Assembly: GCA_965216535.1 (NCBI GenBank) | Contig: OZ244175.1 | Coordinates: forward strand, 6,014,001-6,078,000 | Origin: Hoeflea_A sp965216535 | Lineage (GTDB): Bacteria; Pseudomonadota; Alphaproteobacteria; Rhizobiales; Rhizobiaceae | Direction: 5' to 3' | DNA: 64,000 nucleotides | Shown here: positions 7,718 to 16,125 of the stretch, in pieces | Numbering within the stretch: position 1 is the first letter of the stretch | Layout: every line of letters starts with the position of its first letter | Notes under the pieces: generated by a model | Told to the model about the DNA's origin: nothing | The model's database searches: none | Seen by the model: the letters and a program-made list of their open reading frames with translations, nothing else | Made by a program: the position numbers and the translations under genes

Positions 7718-8749
7718 ATGACCATATCCAAGCTTTCCGCCGGGGTGGCTTTGGCTACCGCGATGTGCGTAGCCAGTTTTCAGGCCGCGTTCGCCGAGAC
7801 CGTCACGCTGAGAATGTCCACGTGGTTGCCGCCGAAGCACCAGATTGTCACCGGCTCACTGGAGCCGTGGATCAAATCTGTGGAGGAGGCATCCGGCGGC
7901 ACCTTGATCATCAAACTGGACCCTGCGCCAATCGCCAAACCCCCCGGTCAGTATGACGTTGTCAAAAATGGAGCCACCGATCTGTCCTATCACGTCGCCG
8001 GTTACACGCCTGGACCATTTGAGGTGATGCGCGGAGTCGAACTGCCCTTCCTGTCGCCCAACGCTACCGTGGGATCACAGGCGGCGTTTGAATGGTACGA
8101 CGAGAACATCGGTTTCGAGAAAGAGTTCAAGGACGTCAAGGTTGTCACCCTGATGGTGCATGGGCCGGGCATGGTCCACTCGAAAAAGCCGGTCAAAACG
8201 CTCGAAGATCTCGCCAATCTGAAACTGCGCGTCGGTGGCGGCGGTGTGCGCCTGTCGGAAGCTCTGGGCGCTACGCCGGTCGTGATGCCCGGCAACCAGG
8301 CCTACGAGGCCATACAGAAGGGCGTGGCGGAAGGCGCGATGTTCCCCTTCGAAGCGGTCGCGGGCTACAAACTCCATGAACTGGTCGATAACCACCTCGA
8401 GATTCCCGGAGGTCTCTATACGACACCGTTCGTCATCCTGATGAACCCGAAGAAGTACGATTCCCTGTCAGACGAGCACAAGGCCGTGTTGAAAAAGACC
8501 GGCGGCGTTGCCGGCGCGGCGATCCTCGGGAAAGGCTGGGACGATGCTGACAAGAACGGCCGCGCTGCCGCCGAAGAGGCCGGCAGCACGATTACGGTGC
8601 TCTCCGATGCAGAGCTGGAGAAGTTCCGTGAAGCGGCAAAATCCGTGACCGAGGACTGGATCAAGCTCGCGAATGAACGGGGTCATGACGGCGAGGCACT
8701 TTATGCGGCCCTGGTAGAGACCATGAAAAAGTACGCAGACAATCAGTGA
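7718..8749 (+). CDS. TRAP transporter solute-binding protein (system 2)
   Basis: This is a second, clearly different DctP-like binding protein of 343 residues. Its signal peptide is MTISKLSAGVALATAMC and ends near FAETV. The ligand-carboxylate region reads NLKLRVGGGGVRLSEALG, followed by GATPVVMPGNQAYEAIQKG. This pattern differs from system 1 and recalls TRAP proteins that bind aromatic acids, though that is only an impression. Two ATGs are close: the one at 7718 is seven bases from GGGAGG (7705-7710), the one at 7712 only one base, so 7718 is preferred. It opens the second TRAP set, 141 bases after the first, with its own possible promoter in the gap. Confidence 0.92.
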   Translation: MTISKLSAGVALATAMCVASFQAAFAETVTLRMSTWLPPKHQIVTGSLEPWIKSVEEASGGTLIIKLDPAPIAKPPGQYDVVKNGATDLSYHVAGYTPGPFEVMRGVELPFLSPNATVGSQAAFEWYDENIGFEKEFKDVKVVTLMVHGPGMVHSKKPVKTLEDLANLKLRVGGGGVRLSEALGATPVVMPGNQAYEAIQKGVAEGAMFPFEAVAGYKLHELVDNHLEIPGGLYTTPFVILMNPKKYDSLSDEHKAVLKKTGGVAGAAILGKGWDDADKNGRAAAEEAGSTITVLSDAELEKFREAAKSVTEDWIKLANERGHDGEALYAALVETMKKYADNQ

Positions 8750-8789
8750 ATCGAGAACTGCCCCTGATGGACCCACAGATGATGTCCTG

Positions 8790-9290
8790 ATGAAACGCAG
8801 TTCCTGGTTTCTTGATCGATTGTGCCTGGCGTTCGCGATTGTCGCGGGCGCCAATCTCCTGTTGCTGGCGCTCATTGTCTTTCTCGATGTGTTTGGCCGC
8901 TATCTCTTCAACCGTCCAATGCCGTTTGCCGTTGAACTGATCGAGTTGCTGGTTGCGGTGGTCGTTATGGGCGGCCTTCCCCTGACGACGTTTCTACGCG
9001 GTCATGTGGCCGTGGACTTGATCGAAAATGTCTGCTCACAGGCAATATCCCGACTGCTGTCGCTGTTTTCGCTGCTCGTCACCCTTGGTTTTGTCGTGCT
9101 GCTTGGCTGGCAGTGTGCCCTGCGGGCAGAGGATCTGGCGGAGACCGGCATAGTGACCGCGATCCTGGGCATTCCGGTTTCCTGGGTCGTGTATTTCGCG
9201 ACACTCGCATCCGCGGCTACGATCCTCACCTTGATCGCATCGCTGTTTGGCGTTCGTTCAGAGATCGAAGCATCCGAGGAGTGGGAATAG
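8790..9290 (+). CDS. TRAP transporter small permease, DctQ family (system 2)
   Basis: This is a 166-residue, four-helix small TRAP permease subunit. It carries the typical VFLDVFGRYLFNRPMPFAVE block and a periplasmic loop TTFLRGHVAVDL. The ATG at 8790 has only a weak ribosome-binding site. The stop is two bases before the DctM start, again suggesting coupled synthesis. Together with its neighbours it forms a second full TRAP transporter, so the locus can import two substrates or two forms of one substrate. Confidence 0.92.
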   Translation: MKRSSWFLDRLCLAFAIVAGANLLLLALIVFLDVFGRYLFNRPMPFAVELIELLVAVVVMGGLPLTTFLRGHVAVDLIENVCSQAISRLLSLFSLLVTLGFVVLLGWQCALRAEDLAETGIVTAILGIPVSWVVYFATLASAATILTLIASLFGVRSEIEASEEWE

Positions 9291-9292
9291 TC

Positions 9293-10603
9293 ATGGATCC
9301 CATTACCGTCGGTTGGCTGGCCCTGGCCGGTTTGTTCGTCCTGCTGATCCTGACTGTTCCCATCGGCGTTGCCATGGTGCTCTGCGGTCTCGTCGGCATT
9401 TCGGCGATTATTGGATGGGATCCGGCCTTTGCTCTGTTTGGCCAAACCATTGTCGAAACGATCATCACCTATGATCTGTCCATCATCCCCCTGTTCGTTC
9501 TGATGGGTGCGGTCGCTTCGCGATCCGGGTTGAGTGGCGAACTCTACCGAGCCTTCTACGCCTGGTTCGGCCCCCGCAGGGGTGGCCTGGCGCTGTCGAC
9601 GATCGCTTCCTGCGGCGCCTTTTCGGCGATATGCGGCTCATCCGTGGCGACTGCGGCAACCATGACCCGTGTGGCTGTGCCGGAAATGAAAAAGTTTCGC
9701 TATGCCGACAGCTTGTCGACAGGCTCGGTCGCCGCCGGAGGCATCATCGGAATTCTCATTCCGCCCTCCGTCGTGATGGTTCTCTATGGCGTGCTGACGC
9801 AGACATCCATCGGAGATCTGTTCATCGCGGGGCTCCTGCCAGGGCTGCTGACCATTACCGGTTTCATGCTTGTCATATCGATCGTCACGCGTCGGAGGCC
9901 AGACCTTGGTCCGGCCGGTGACCCAACCAACCTGCAGGACAAGTTGACCGCCGTCGCCAGCACCTGGCCCATCCTGTTGTTATTTGTCCTGATCATTGGC
10001 GGAATTTATCTGGGTGTCTTTACACCAACTGAGGCTTCCGGTGTCGGCGCCATGGGAGCAATGGTCATTGCGGCCCTGCGCAGGCGGTTGAACGTCGGCA
10101 CTATGTTTGCTGCCTTGAAGGAAACCATGATGACGACGGCGATGATCTTCGTCGTTCTGATCGGCGCCGTCACGCTCAACAATCTGATGGTGTTTTCAGG
10201 AATCGCCAGCGGCCTCTCCGACTATGTCACAGGGCTGGCTTTGCCCCCACTGGCCACCATGGCCGTGATCCTGCTGATCTATCTTGTCCTTGGCTGCTTT
10301 CTTGATGCCCTGGCCATGATTTTGCTCACGGTGCCGATCTTCTTCCCGATTGTTTCATCACTCGGCTTCGATCCTGTCTGGTTCGGGATCATCGTGGTCA
10401 TGGTCGTGGAACTGGGATTGATCACACCTCCCATCGGCATGAACATATTCGTCATCAAGGGAATGATGCCGGCGGTGCCGCTGAGTACGATTTATGTTGG
10501 TGTCCTGCCGTTTGTCATCGCACAGATCCTGCTGATTCTGTTCATATTTGCCTTTCCCGATCTGGTGTTGTGGCTGCCCGAATCCGCCAGACTTTGGCGA
10601 TGA
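9293..10603 (+). CDS. TRAP transporter large permease, DctM family (system 2)
   Basis: This is a 436-residue DctM-type membrane subunit. Recognisable segments are GAFSAICGSSVATAATM in the first half, GGIIGILIPPSVVMVLYG, FLDALAMILLTVPIFFPIV in the second half and ELGLITPPIGMNIFVIKG near the C-terminus. ATG at 9293 is preferred to the upstream in-frame codons because it gives the standard N-terminus (MDPITVGWLALAG). The thiamine-diphosphate enzyme gene follows after 55 bases on the same strand and is likely co-transcribed. Confidence 0.94.
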   Translation: MDPITVGWLALAGLFVLLILTVPIGVAMVLCGLVGISAIIGWDPAFALFGQTIVETIITYDLSIIPLFVLMGAVASRSGLSGELYRAFYAWFGPRRGGLALSTIASCGAFSAICGSSVATAATMTRVAVPEMKKFRYADSLSTGSVAAGGIIGILIPPSVVMVLYGVLTQTSIGDLFIAGLLPGLLTITGFMLVISIVTRRRPDLGPAGDPTNLQDKLTAVASTWPILLLFVLIIGGIYLGVFTPTEASGVGAMGAMVIAALRRRLNVGTMFAALKETMMTTAMIFVVLIGAVTLNNLMVFSGIASGLSDYVTGLALPPLATMAVILLIYLVLGCFLDALAMILLTVPIFFPIVSSLGFDPVWFGIIVVMVVELGLITPPIGMNIFVIKGMMPAVPLSTIYVGVLPFVIAQILLILFIFAFPDLVLWLPESARLWR

Positions 10604-10658
10604 CCATCTTGCCGCAGTCGGCTTTGAAACAAATCTGCAAATTCAAGGAGTGTACAGC

Positions 10659-12299
10659 GTGACGGATCGATCAGCTGGTGATCACTGCACTGTTTATCAA
10701 TGTATCGCACGATCCGTCTTCGATCACGGTGTGCGCACGATGTTCGGACTGATGGGCGACGCCAATCTGTTCATGGCTGACAGTTTCGCCAGCGAACAAG
10801 GCGGCACGTTCGTTCCCTTTGCCCATGAAGCCGGCTGCGTGCTTGCAGCCCTGGCCTATGCCCGTGTGTCCGACAGGCCGGCTGTGGCCACGATAACCCA
10901 CGGTCCCGCGCTGACGAACAGCATGACGGCCCTTGTGGAAGGCGTTCGCGCGCGAACATCGATGGTTCTGCTGGCCGGCGATACCGCCGTGGAGATGATC
11001 GACAACCCGCAGAACATCGATCAACGCGAGCTGGTGGCCGCGACCGGCGCCGGTTTCGAACAGATGCGTTCCCCGAACACGGCAATCGTCGACATTGCCC
11101 GGGCGTTTTCCAGGGCGCGCATCGAAAGGCGCCCGATCGTGCTGAACATGTCGTCGGACTTCATGTGGGAGAAGGTGGAGTATCGGCGTTTTCAGTATCC
11201 GGTTTTCGACGCACCAAGCCTCGTTCCGCAGGGGGACAACTTTGACCAGGCCATTGGAATCATCGCGTCGGCCAAGCGTCCGATCGTACTGGCGGGAGAC
11301 GGCGCAAGGGGAGCAAAAGACGCGTTGACCCGATTGGCGGAACGTCTCGAGGCGCCGCTTGCAACGACCCTGCTTTGCAAGGACCTGTTTCACGATCACC
11401 CGGCGAATATCGGGATTTACGGCACCCTGAGCACCCCGCCAGCGCTGGATGTGATCGCCAAGAGCGATGTGGTTGTCGCCTTTGGGGCAAGCCTCAATCT
11501 CAAAACGACGGATAGAGGCAAATTGTTCGAGGGTAAGAGGGTGGTGCAAATCGACACCGAAGCGGACGCTATCGGGCGCAAATATGTGCCGAAGGCAGCC
11601 CTTGTTGCCGATGCCGGATTGACAGCTGACAATATCATTCATTGGCTCGACGAGGCCGAGATCGAACCGTCGGGATTCAGCAAAGAGCTCGCTTCGAACA
11701 TTGCCACCCAATATCCAACGGCAAAATCGGACGAGACGCTGCCTGGTCACATCAATCTGGCATTCGCGCTGGACTGGCTCGATGACAATCTGCCTGAAGA
11801 CAAAATCGTCGTCTTCGACGGCGGCCGTTTCGTGACCGAAGCATGGTGTCGCATGTCGACCCTGGACCCGCGATACTGCGTCAACAGCACACGCTTTGCT
11901 TCGATCGGCCTCGGGTTGCAAATGGCGATCGGTGCCGGACATGCCGCCCCGGACAAACCGGTTGTCCTGGTGACCGGCGATGGCGGCTTCATGGCCGGCG
12001 GCATCACCGAGTTCAACACAGCTGTGAGAACCGGCGTCGACCTGGTCGTGGTCGTCTGCAATGACGGTGCCTATGGTGCCGAACATATTCAGTTTGCCGA
12101 TCGGCAGATGGACCCGTCTCTCTCGCACTTCGAGTGGCCATCGCTCGCGGATGTCGCGACTTCGCTGGGCGGGCGTGGAGTTCGCGTGACCTCGGCCGGG
12201 GACCTGGATGCAGCCATGCAGGCCATCAAAACGCGCGGCGAACCGCTGTTGATTGATCTTGTTCTGCACCCAGACCACGTGACCGATTTACGGCTTTGA
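10659..12299 (+). CDS. Thiamine diphosphate-dependent enzyme (acetolactate synthase-like)
   Basis: This 546-residue ThDP enzyme is of the decarboxylase/carboligase type. It acts on 2-oxo acids or acyl-CoA-like substrates. The N-terminal Pyr domain has the catalytic Glu in PFAHEAGCVLAALAYAR, the central Rossmann-like domain follows (RPIVLAGDGARGAKDAL), and the C-terminal PP domain has the ThDP/Mg motif VTGDGGFMAGG ending with VCNDGAYG. Start GTG at 10659 lies eight bases after AAGGAG. It is not clearly acetolactate synthase, glyoxylate carboligase or oxalyl-CoA decarboxylase. The neighbouring oxalate-CoA-ligase-like gene makes a role in two-carbon or 2-oxo acid metabolism possible. It is convergent with the O-demethylase-like gene. 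Confidence 0.88.
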   Translation: MTDRSAGDHCTVYQCIARSVFDHGVRTMFGLMGDANLFMADSFASEQGGTFVPFAHEAGCVLAALAYARVSDRPAVATITHGPALTNSMTALVEGVRARTSMVLLAGDTAVEMIDNPQNIDQRELVAATGAGFEQMRSPNTAIVDIARAFSRARIERRPIVLNMSSDFMWEKVEYRRFQYPVFDAPSLVPQGDNFDQAIGIIASAKRPIVLAGDGARGAKDALTRLAERLEAPLATTLLCKDLFHDHPANIGIYGTLSTPPALDVIAKSDVVVAFGASLNLKTTDRGKLFEGKRVVQIDTEADAIGRKYVPKAALVADAGLTADNIIHWLDEAEIEPSGFSKELASNIATQYPTAKSDETLPGHINLAFALDWLDDNLPEDKIVVFDGGRFVTEAWCRMSTLDPRYCVNSTRFASIGLGLQMAIGAGHAAPDKPVVLVTGDGGFMAGGITEFNTAVRTGVDLVVVVCNDGAYGAEHIQFADRQMDPSLSHFEWPSLADVATSLGGRGVRVTSAGDLDAAMQAIKTRGEPLLIDLVLHPDHVTDLRL

Positions 12300-12313
12300 C
12301 AACCGGTCAAAGC
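12293..12313. terminator. Short bidirectional hairpin between convergent genes
   Basis: GCTTTGAC and GTCAAAGC form a perfect eight-base inverted repeat around AACCG, overlapping the stop codon of the thiamine-diphosphate enzyme gene. There is no T-tract, so its role as terminator for the convergent pair is only likely. Confidence 0.4.
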
Positions 12314-12331
12314 GATTGCACGCGAATGCCT

Positions 12332-13666
12332 TCAGCCCAGGGCAGTCTTTGTCATCTTGGCCCGGATTGTCGTCTGCACGTGGGGCTCGATCGTCGGCTT
12401 CAGGGTGCCGCCGTCCGGTTCGCCCCAAACGATCTCGACCTCTTGCCCGAATTCGATATCGGCCTCGTTGATGATGCCGATTGAAAACCAGCCGCCGACT
12501 GCCATCGTATAGGCAGCGTAAACCGACATGCCCACCTGCTTGCCGCCAATCAGCACCTTGTCATAGGGGCACGTGGCATAGTGCGCTGCCGGCATCTCCA
12601 GATATTTGTAGGTCGGCCCCTCGTTCAGCATCGATCCCTGCACCTTGAGCACATCCTCAGGATGCCATTGCAGCCAGATCTTCTTGCGATGCGGCTGGTC
12701 CTTTCTGGCCAACAGGGCCTCCCGCCCCTTGAAGTCGTGATCCCAGTGAATGAGGCGATGATAGCCCACATCCCAGGGATCAAGATAATAGTCTTCGATC
12801 CTGTCGCTGTCCCAACTGCCGCCGACCGACAAGGTCGCTTCATAGCTGGTGTCCGTAAGCCAGTCGCGATAGGCGACCATGTCGTCTCCGGTGTAGACCG
12901 CCGGCAGCACCGCTCCGACCCAGCCGGATTGCGGACCAGCGGTCGAATAGGTTCGCCCGCCGCCCCGATTCAGACCAAGCCCCTCGCCGGCCTTCATCAC
13001 CGCATCGAGGACCTTTTCGCGTTCCGCATAAGGCCCCCAGAACTCCAGTCCGGGTGCTTGCGCCATGCCATGACGCAATCCGGTCACCGCGCATCCGGCG
13101 ATCGTAATCTCGCACATTCCGAAAAAGCGCAGCTCGGGCATGGGCGCACCCGTTGCGACCTCCAGTATCTTGAAGGCGTTCGGGCCCTGGATCTGGAACC
13201 GGTACATTTCCCGGTCCGTATTGCCTTCGACAACCCGCATGTCCTTTCGAAGCGAGATGTCATATCTGCCGGTACTATGGGCATGCTCCATGTAGTTGCC
13301 ACAGGAAGGCTTTCCGATGACCTGCAATTCGCCGGTTTGCAGGTGGAACACGACCGCGTCGCCAACGATGTGCCCGCTGTCCGAAACCACAACCATCTGC
13401 GCGGCCTTCATGGGGCCGAAATCAGTGTAGTTGTTGATCGAAATATCCGACAGGAACTTCAGCTTGTCCGGCCCGTCCACATAGATGTCGGTCATGTGAT
13501 AGGACTGTTCGAACAAAACAGCGCCGTTTTGCCAGGCCTGCTGTTCCACCCGCCAGTTGCTGTGCTCATCGGGAACGGGGAACTGATAAAACCCAATGGG
13601 CGCGTTCTTCAACATCTCGAGGGTGCTCGGGTAATCCCTCAGCTTGTCATTCAAGCTTCGCGCCAT
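12332..13666 (-). CDS. LigM/DesA-like aminomethyltransferase-fold O-demethylase
   Basis: This 444-residue protein has the GcvT (aminomethyltransferase) fold. Its closest characterised relatives, as I recall them, are the tetrahydrofolate-dependent vanillate/syringate O-demethylases LigM and DesA. Shared blocks are SNWRVEQQAWQNGAVLFEQS near the N-terminus, the RFQIQGPNAFKILE segment, LRHGMAQAPGLEFWGPY, and the C-terminal IVWGEPDGG-LKPTIEPH stretch. Length and order match LigM better than glycine-cleavage GcvT (about 370 residues) or DMSP demethylase DmdA. ATG at 13666 follows GGAG at eight bases; a GTG at 13702 is less well placed. It is divergent from the IclR gene, which probably regulates it. 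The natural methyl donor is not known. Confidence 0.82.
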   Translation of the reverse strand: MARSLNDKLRDYPSTLEMLKNAPIGFYQFPVPDEHSNWRVEQQAWQNGAVLFEQSYHMTDIYVDGPDKLKFLSDISINNYTDFGPMKAAQMVVVSDSGHIVGDAVVFHLQTGELQVIGKPSCGNYMEHAHSTGRYDISLRKDMRVVEGNTDREMYRFQIQGPNAFKILEVATGAPMPELRFFGMCEITIAGCAVTGLRHGMAQAPGLEFWGPYAEREKVLDAVMKAGEGLGLNRGGGRTYSTAGPQSGWVGAVLPAVYTGDDMVAYRDWLTDTSYEATLSVGGSWDSDRIEDYYLDPWDVGYHRLIHWDHDFKGREALLARKDQPHRKKIWLQWHPEDVLKVQGSMLNEGPTYKYLEMPAAHYATCPYDKVLIGGKQVGMSVYAAYTMAVGGWFSIGIINEADIEFGQEVEIVWGEPDGGTLKPTIEPHVQTTIRAKMTKTALG

Positions 13667-13956
13667 GCTCTCAACTCCAATGGTCGTTAACGGGTTCAAC
13701 ACGTCTCCAACGAACGAGCGCTCATCGGGAGGCCTCGAGTTATCATGGCTCTTCGGCGCGGCGCCAGAAGAACGCCTGATCGTTTCATCTATTGAAATAA
13801 TCGGGCGCAGGCTTACACTCGGTGATTGATGTACCCGCCGAAGGCCTAAACAAATTCAATGCTTTCAAGGGATGTGCATCGCGCTCTGATCGAAGGGGAA
13901 GCCATCGGGTTTCGTTGAGCCTTCGCAGCGGTGCGATCCAAACACAAGGTGACCGA

Positions 13957-14721
13957 TTGCCATCCTTTGCCAACATTCGCTCGGCTGAACGCACCTTTGC
14001 CGTTCTGCGCGCCATGAACACCCAGAATATCTCGCGGATCAGGGATTTGCAGGAGCAAACCCAACTCCCGCCCGCAACCATCGTTCGGGTCCTCGAGACG
14101 CTTGTCAGCCTGGGCTACGTGCAATGCCACGGTCGGCGTGTCGGTTATACGCTGACCGGAAAGATTCTTGAATTAAGCGCCGGCTATCACGGGCTGCCCC
14201 TGTTTATCGAAAACGCCAAGGATGCCTTGCTGGAGTTGACCGAAACCATCCGCTGGCCGGCGGCACTGGCCACGCTTGACGGCACTGCGATGGTGGTTCG
14301 GCTCAGCACCATCCCCAACAGCCCGCTGGCCCACACGCACTCGACACTGCAAAAACGACTCGAGCTTCTGGTTCGCGCACACGGACGCGCTTACCTGGCC
14401 TTCTGCTCGCATGAAGAACGCCGCAACCTCTATTGGAGGCTGCACCAGCAGGAAATCACCACCCTGCCCCCGGATGAACTTGAAGTGCGGATGCAAGCGA
14501 TTCTGACCAAGGTCAAGGAGCTTGGTTACGCTGAGCGGGCGCACGAAATCGACCCTCAGACCACGACCCTGGCCATGCCCATCATCATCGCCGAGCGCGT
14601 ACGGGCAACAGTCGGTGTTACTTTCTTCCGTGGCGCCAAGGCCGATCGAAACCGCATTCTGGCGGAGATGAAGGAAGTTGTTGGTCGTTTGCAGCTCTCG
14701 CAAATCGACGACCGCGAGTAG
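13957..14721 (+). CDS. IclR family transcriptional regulator
   Basis: This is a regulator of about 254 residues with an N-terminal winged helix-turn-helix (SAERTFAVLRAMNTQNISRI, then LPPATIVRVLETLVSLGYV) and the IclR effector domain (HSTLQKRLELLVRAHGRAYL, LAMPIIIAERVRATVGVTFF). The frame extends to 13822. TTG at 13957, just after AAGGTGA, gives the expected N-terminus, so the start is not certain. It is divergent from the LigM-like O-demethylase gene with about 290 bases between, and is the obvious candidate to control it and perhaps the convergent transport/ThDP operon. Confidence 0.85.
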   Translation: MPSFANIRSAERTFAVLRAMNTQNISRIRDLQEQTQLPPATIVRVLETLVSLGYVQCHGRRVGYTLTGKILELSAGYHGLPLFIENAKDALLELTETIRWPAALATLDGTAMVVRLSTIPNSPLAHTHSTLQKRLELLVRAHGRAYLAFCSHEERRNLYWRLHQQEITTLPPDELEVRMQAILTKVKELGYAERAHEIDPQTTTLAMPIIIAERVRATVGVTFFRGAKADRNRILAEMKEVVGRLQLSQIDDRE

Positions 14722-15066
14722 GATAACAAGCTTGCTGCTCGATCGGCACTCATGACGCTCCGATCCAGTTGGTTCCACAGATTTGGTCGGCGGCATGTCT
14801 TTGACGATCGGACCCATCGCGAAAGCGAAGGTCGGTGTGGGACCTGAATCCCAGCCACATGCCATCGACCAGGTTCTGGTCGGACGCCGACTTGCACACC
14901 AGGCCGGCCACTTGACCTGGTCGTCTCATTGACCGATGTACCCGTTTTGCCGTTGAGTTTAACCAGGTTGGCCGAGGGGCTGGCTTGGAATGACGGCTAC
15001 CTCTGAGTACCGTTGGGGTAAGTCTCTTCGAAACCGCAACCCATGACGTCCAAACGGGGGAACAGG
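14722..15066. other. Intergenic stretch, no gene seen
   Basis: About 345 bases separate the IclR gene and the RND adaptor gene. Both strands contain only short overlapping frames without ribosome-binding sites or recognisable protein similarity. The promoter of the efflux operon should lie in the last hundred bases, but no convincing -35/-10 pair could be picked. Confidence 0.5.
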
Positions 15067-16125
15067 ATGCCTAACCTGAAACGCGCTCTACTGCTGGTGC
15101 CGGCCCTCCTGTGGGCAGTAAACGCTCCTGCACAGGAGCCGGACGATGCCGTTCCTCTGGCAAAGATCATCACCGTGACGGAGAGCGACGGAGCCATCCA
15201 GAGACAGTTTTTCGGCCGGGTGGCCGCCCGAGAAACTGTTGATTTGGCCTTTCAGGTTGCTGGCCAACTCAACCAGTTGCCAATCGCGGAGGGCGAACCA
15301 TTGGCGAAGGGTGCGCTCATTGCGCAGCTCGACCTCGAACCCTTCCAGATCGCCCTCGATCAGGCGCTTGCCCAAAAGGAACAGGCTGATCGCAGTCTGG
15401 AGCGATTGAGCCAGTTGAGCCGCGTCGCCGTCAGCCAAGCCGAAGTCGACGATGCGAAAACCCTGTCTGACTTGATGGCAATTGCCGTGCGCAACGCCGA
15501 AAGGTCACTCAAAAATGCAACGTTGTTGGCGCCCTATGATGCGTTGGTTGCTTCGCGGCACGTCGCCAACTTCTCCACCGTGGGAGCCGGTGCCCCCATT
15601 GTCAGACTGCATGACATGTCTGAGCTACAAATCGAGATCGATGTTCCGGAGGTCCTGTTTCAAAGTGCGGGCGAGTATCCGGACGTCAGGGTTGAGGCGG
15701 AATTTCCGGCCATTGCTCGGCGGTTTCCCCTTGAAGTTCGGGAATTCAAGGCCGAGACGTCGGAGGTCGGCCAAACGTTCCGGATCATTCTTGCCATGCC
15801 GCCGCCCAAGGATCGGGAGATCCTGCCCGGATCGTCAGCAACGGTCTTTGCCACCCTGTTCGGACCCGAATCCAGGCTCGTCATCCCAAGTTCGGCGATC
15901 GTCTTTGAGCCCGACGGCACGTCTCAGGTGATGGTCTATACACCGAGTGCAGACGATCCCGACCTGGGTACAGTGAAAGCTGAGACTGTGGAAGTGACAC
16001 CCACCGACAACGGAAACGTTCTGGTGACCCGTGGCCTGACCGCCGGAATGGAAATTATCGCTTCCGGCGGCTCCAATTTGCGCGATGGCGACACGGTTCG
16101 GCGCTTCTCCGGGTTCCCCCAATGA
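15067..16125 (+). CDS. RND efflux pump periplasmic adaptor (HlyD/MFP family)
   Basis: This 352-residue membrane-fusion protein links an inner-membrane RND pump to an outer-membrane channel. It has a signal peptide (ending NAPAQEP), a split lipoyl/barrel-sandwich domain (DLAFQVAGQLNQLPIAEGEPL and ATLLAPYDALVASRHVANFS), an alpha-helical hairpin between them (about residues 95-150), then beta-barrel and membrane-proximal domains (RLVIPSSAIV). ATG at 15067 follows a GGGGGAACAGG stretch; an in-frame ATG at 15043 is also possible. The stop overlaps the pump gene start by four bases (ATGA), so the two are translationally coupled. Confidence 0.93.
   Translation: MPNLKRALLLVPALLWAVNAPAQEPDDAVPLAKIITVTESDGAIQRQFFGRVAARETVDLAFQVAGQLNQLPIAEGEPLAKGALIAQLDLEPFQIALDQALAQKEQADRSLERLSQLSRVAVSQAEVDDAKTLSDLMAIAVRNAERSLKNATLLAPYDALVASRHVANFSTVGAGAPIVRLHDMSELQIEIDVPEVLFQSAGEYPDVRVEAEFPAIARRFPLEVREFKAETSEVGQTFRIILAMPPPKDREILPGSSATVFATLFGPESRLVIPSSAIVFEPDGTSQVMVYTPSADDPDLGTVKAETVEVTPTDNGNVLVTRGLTAGMEIIASGGSNLRDGDTVRRFSGFPQ

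Noticed and set aside
10671..12278. 535-codon minus-strand frame
   Set aside because: It is the complement of the ThDP enzyme gene; the sense strand carries all catalytic motifs.
12332..13666. DMSP demethylase DmdA
   Set aside because: It was considered because a DmdB-like ligase is in the window. Length (444) and sequence blocks match LigM/DesA O-demethylases better.
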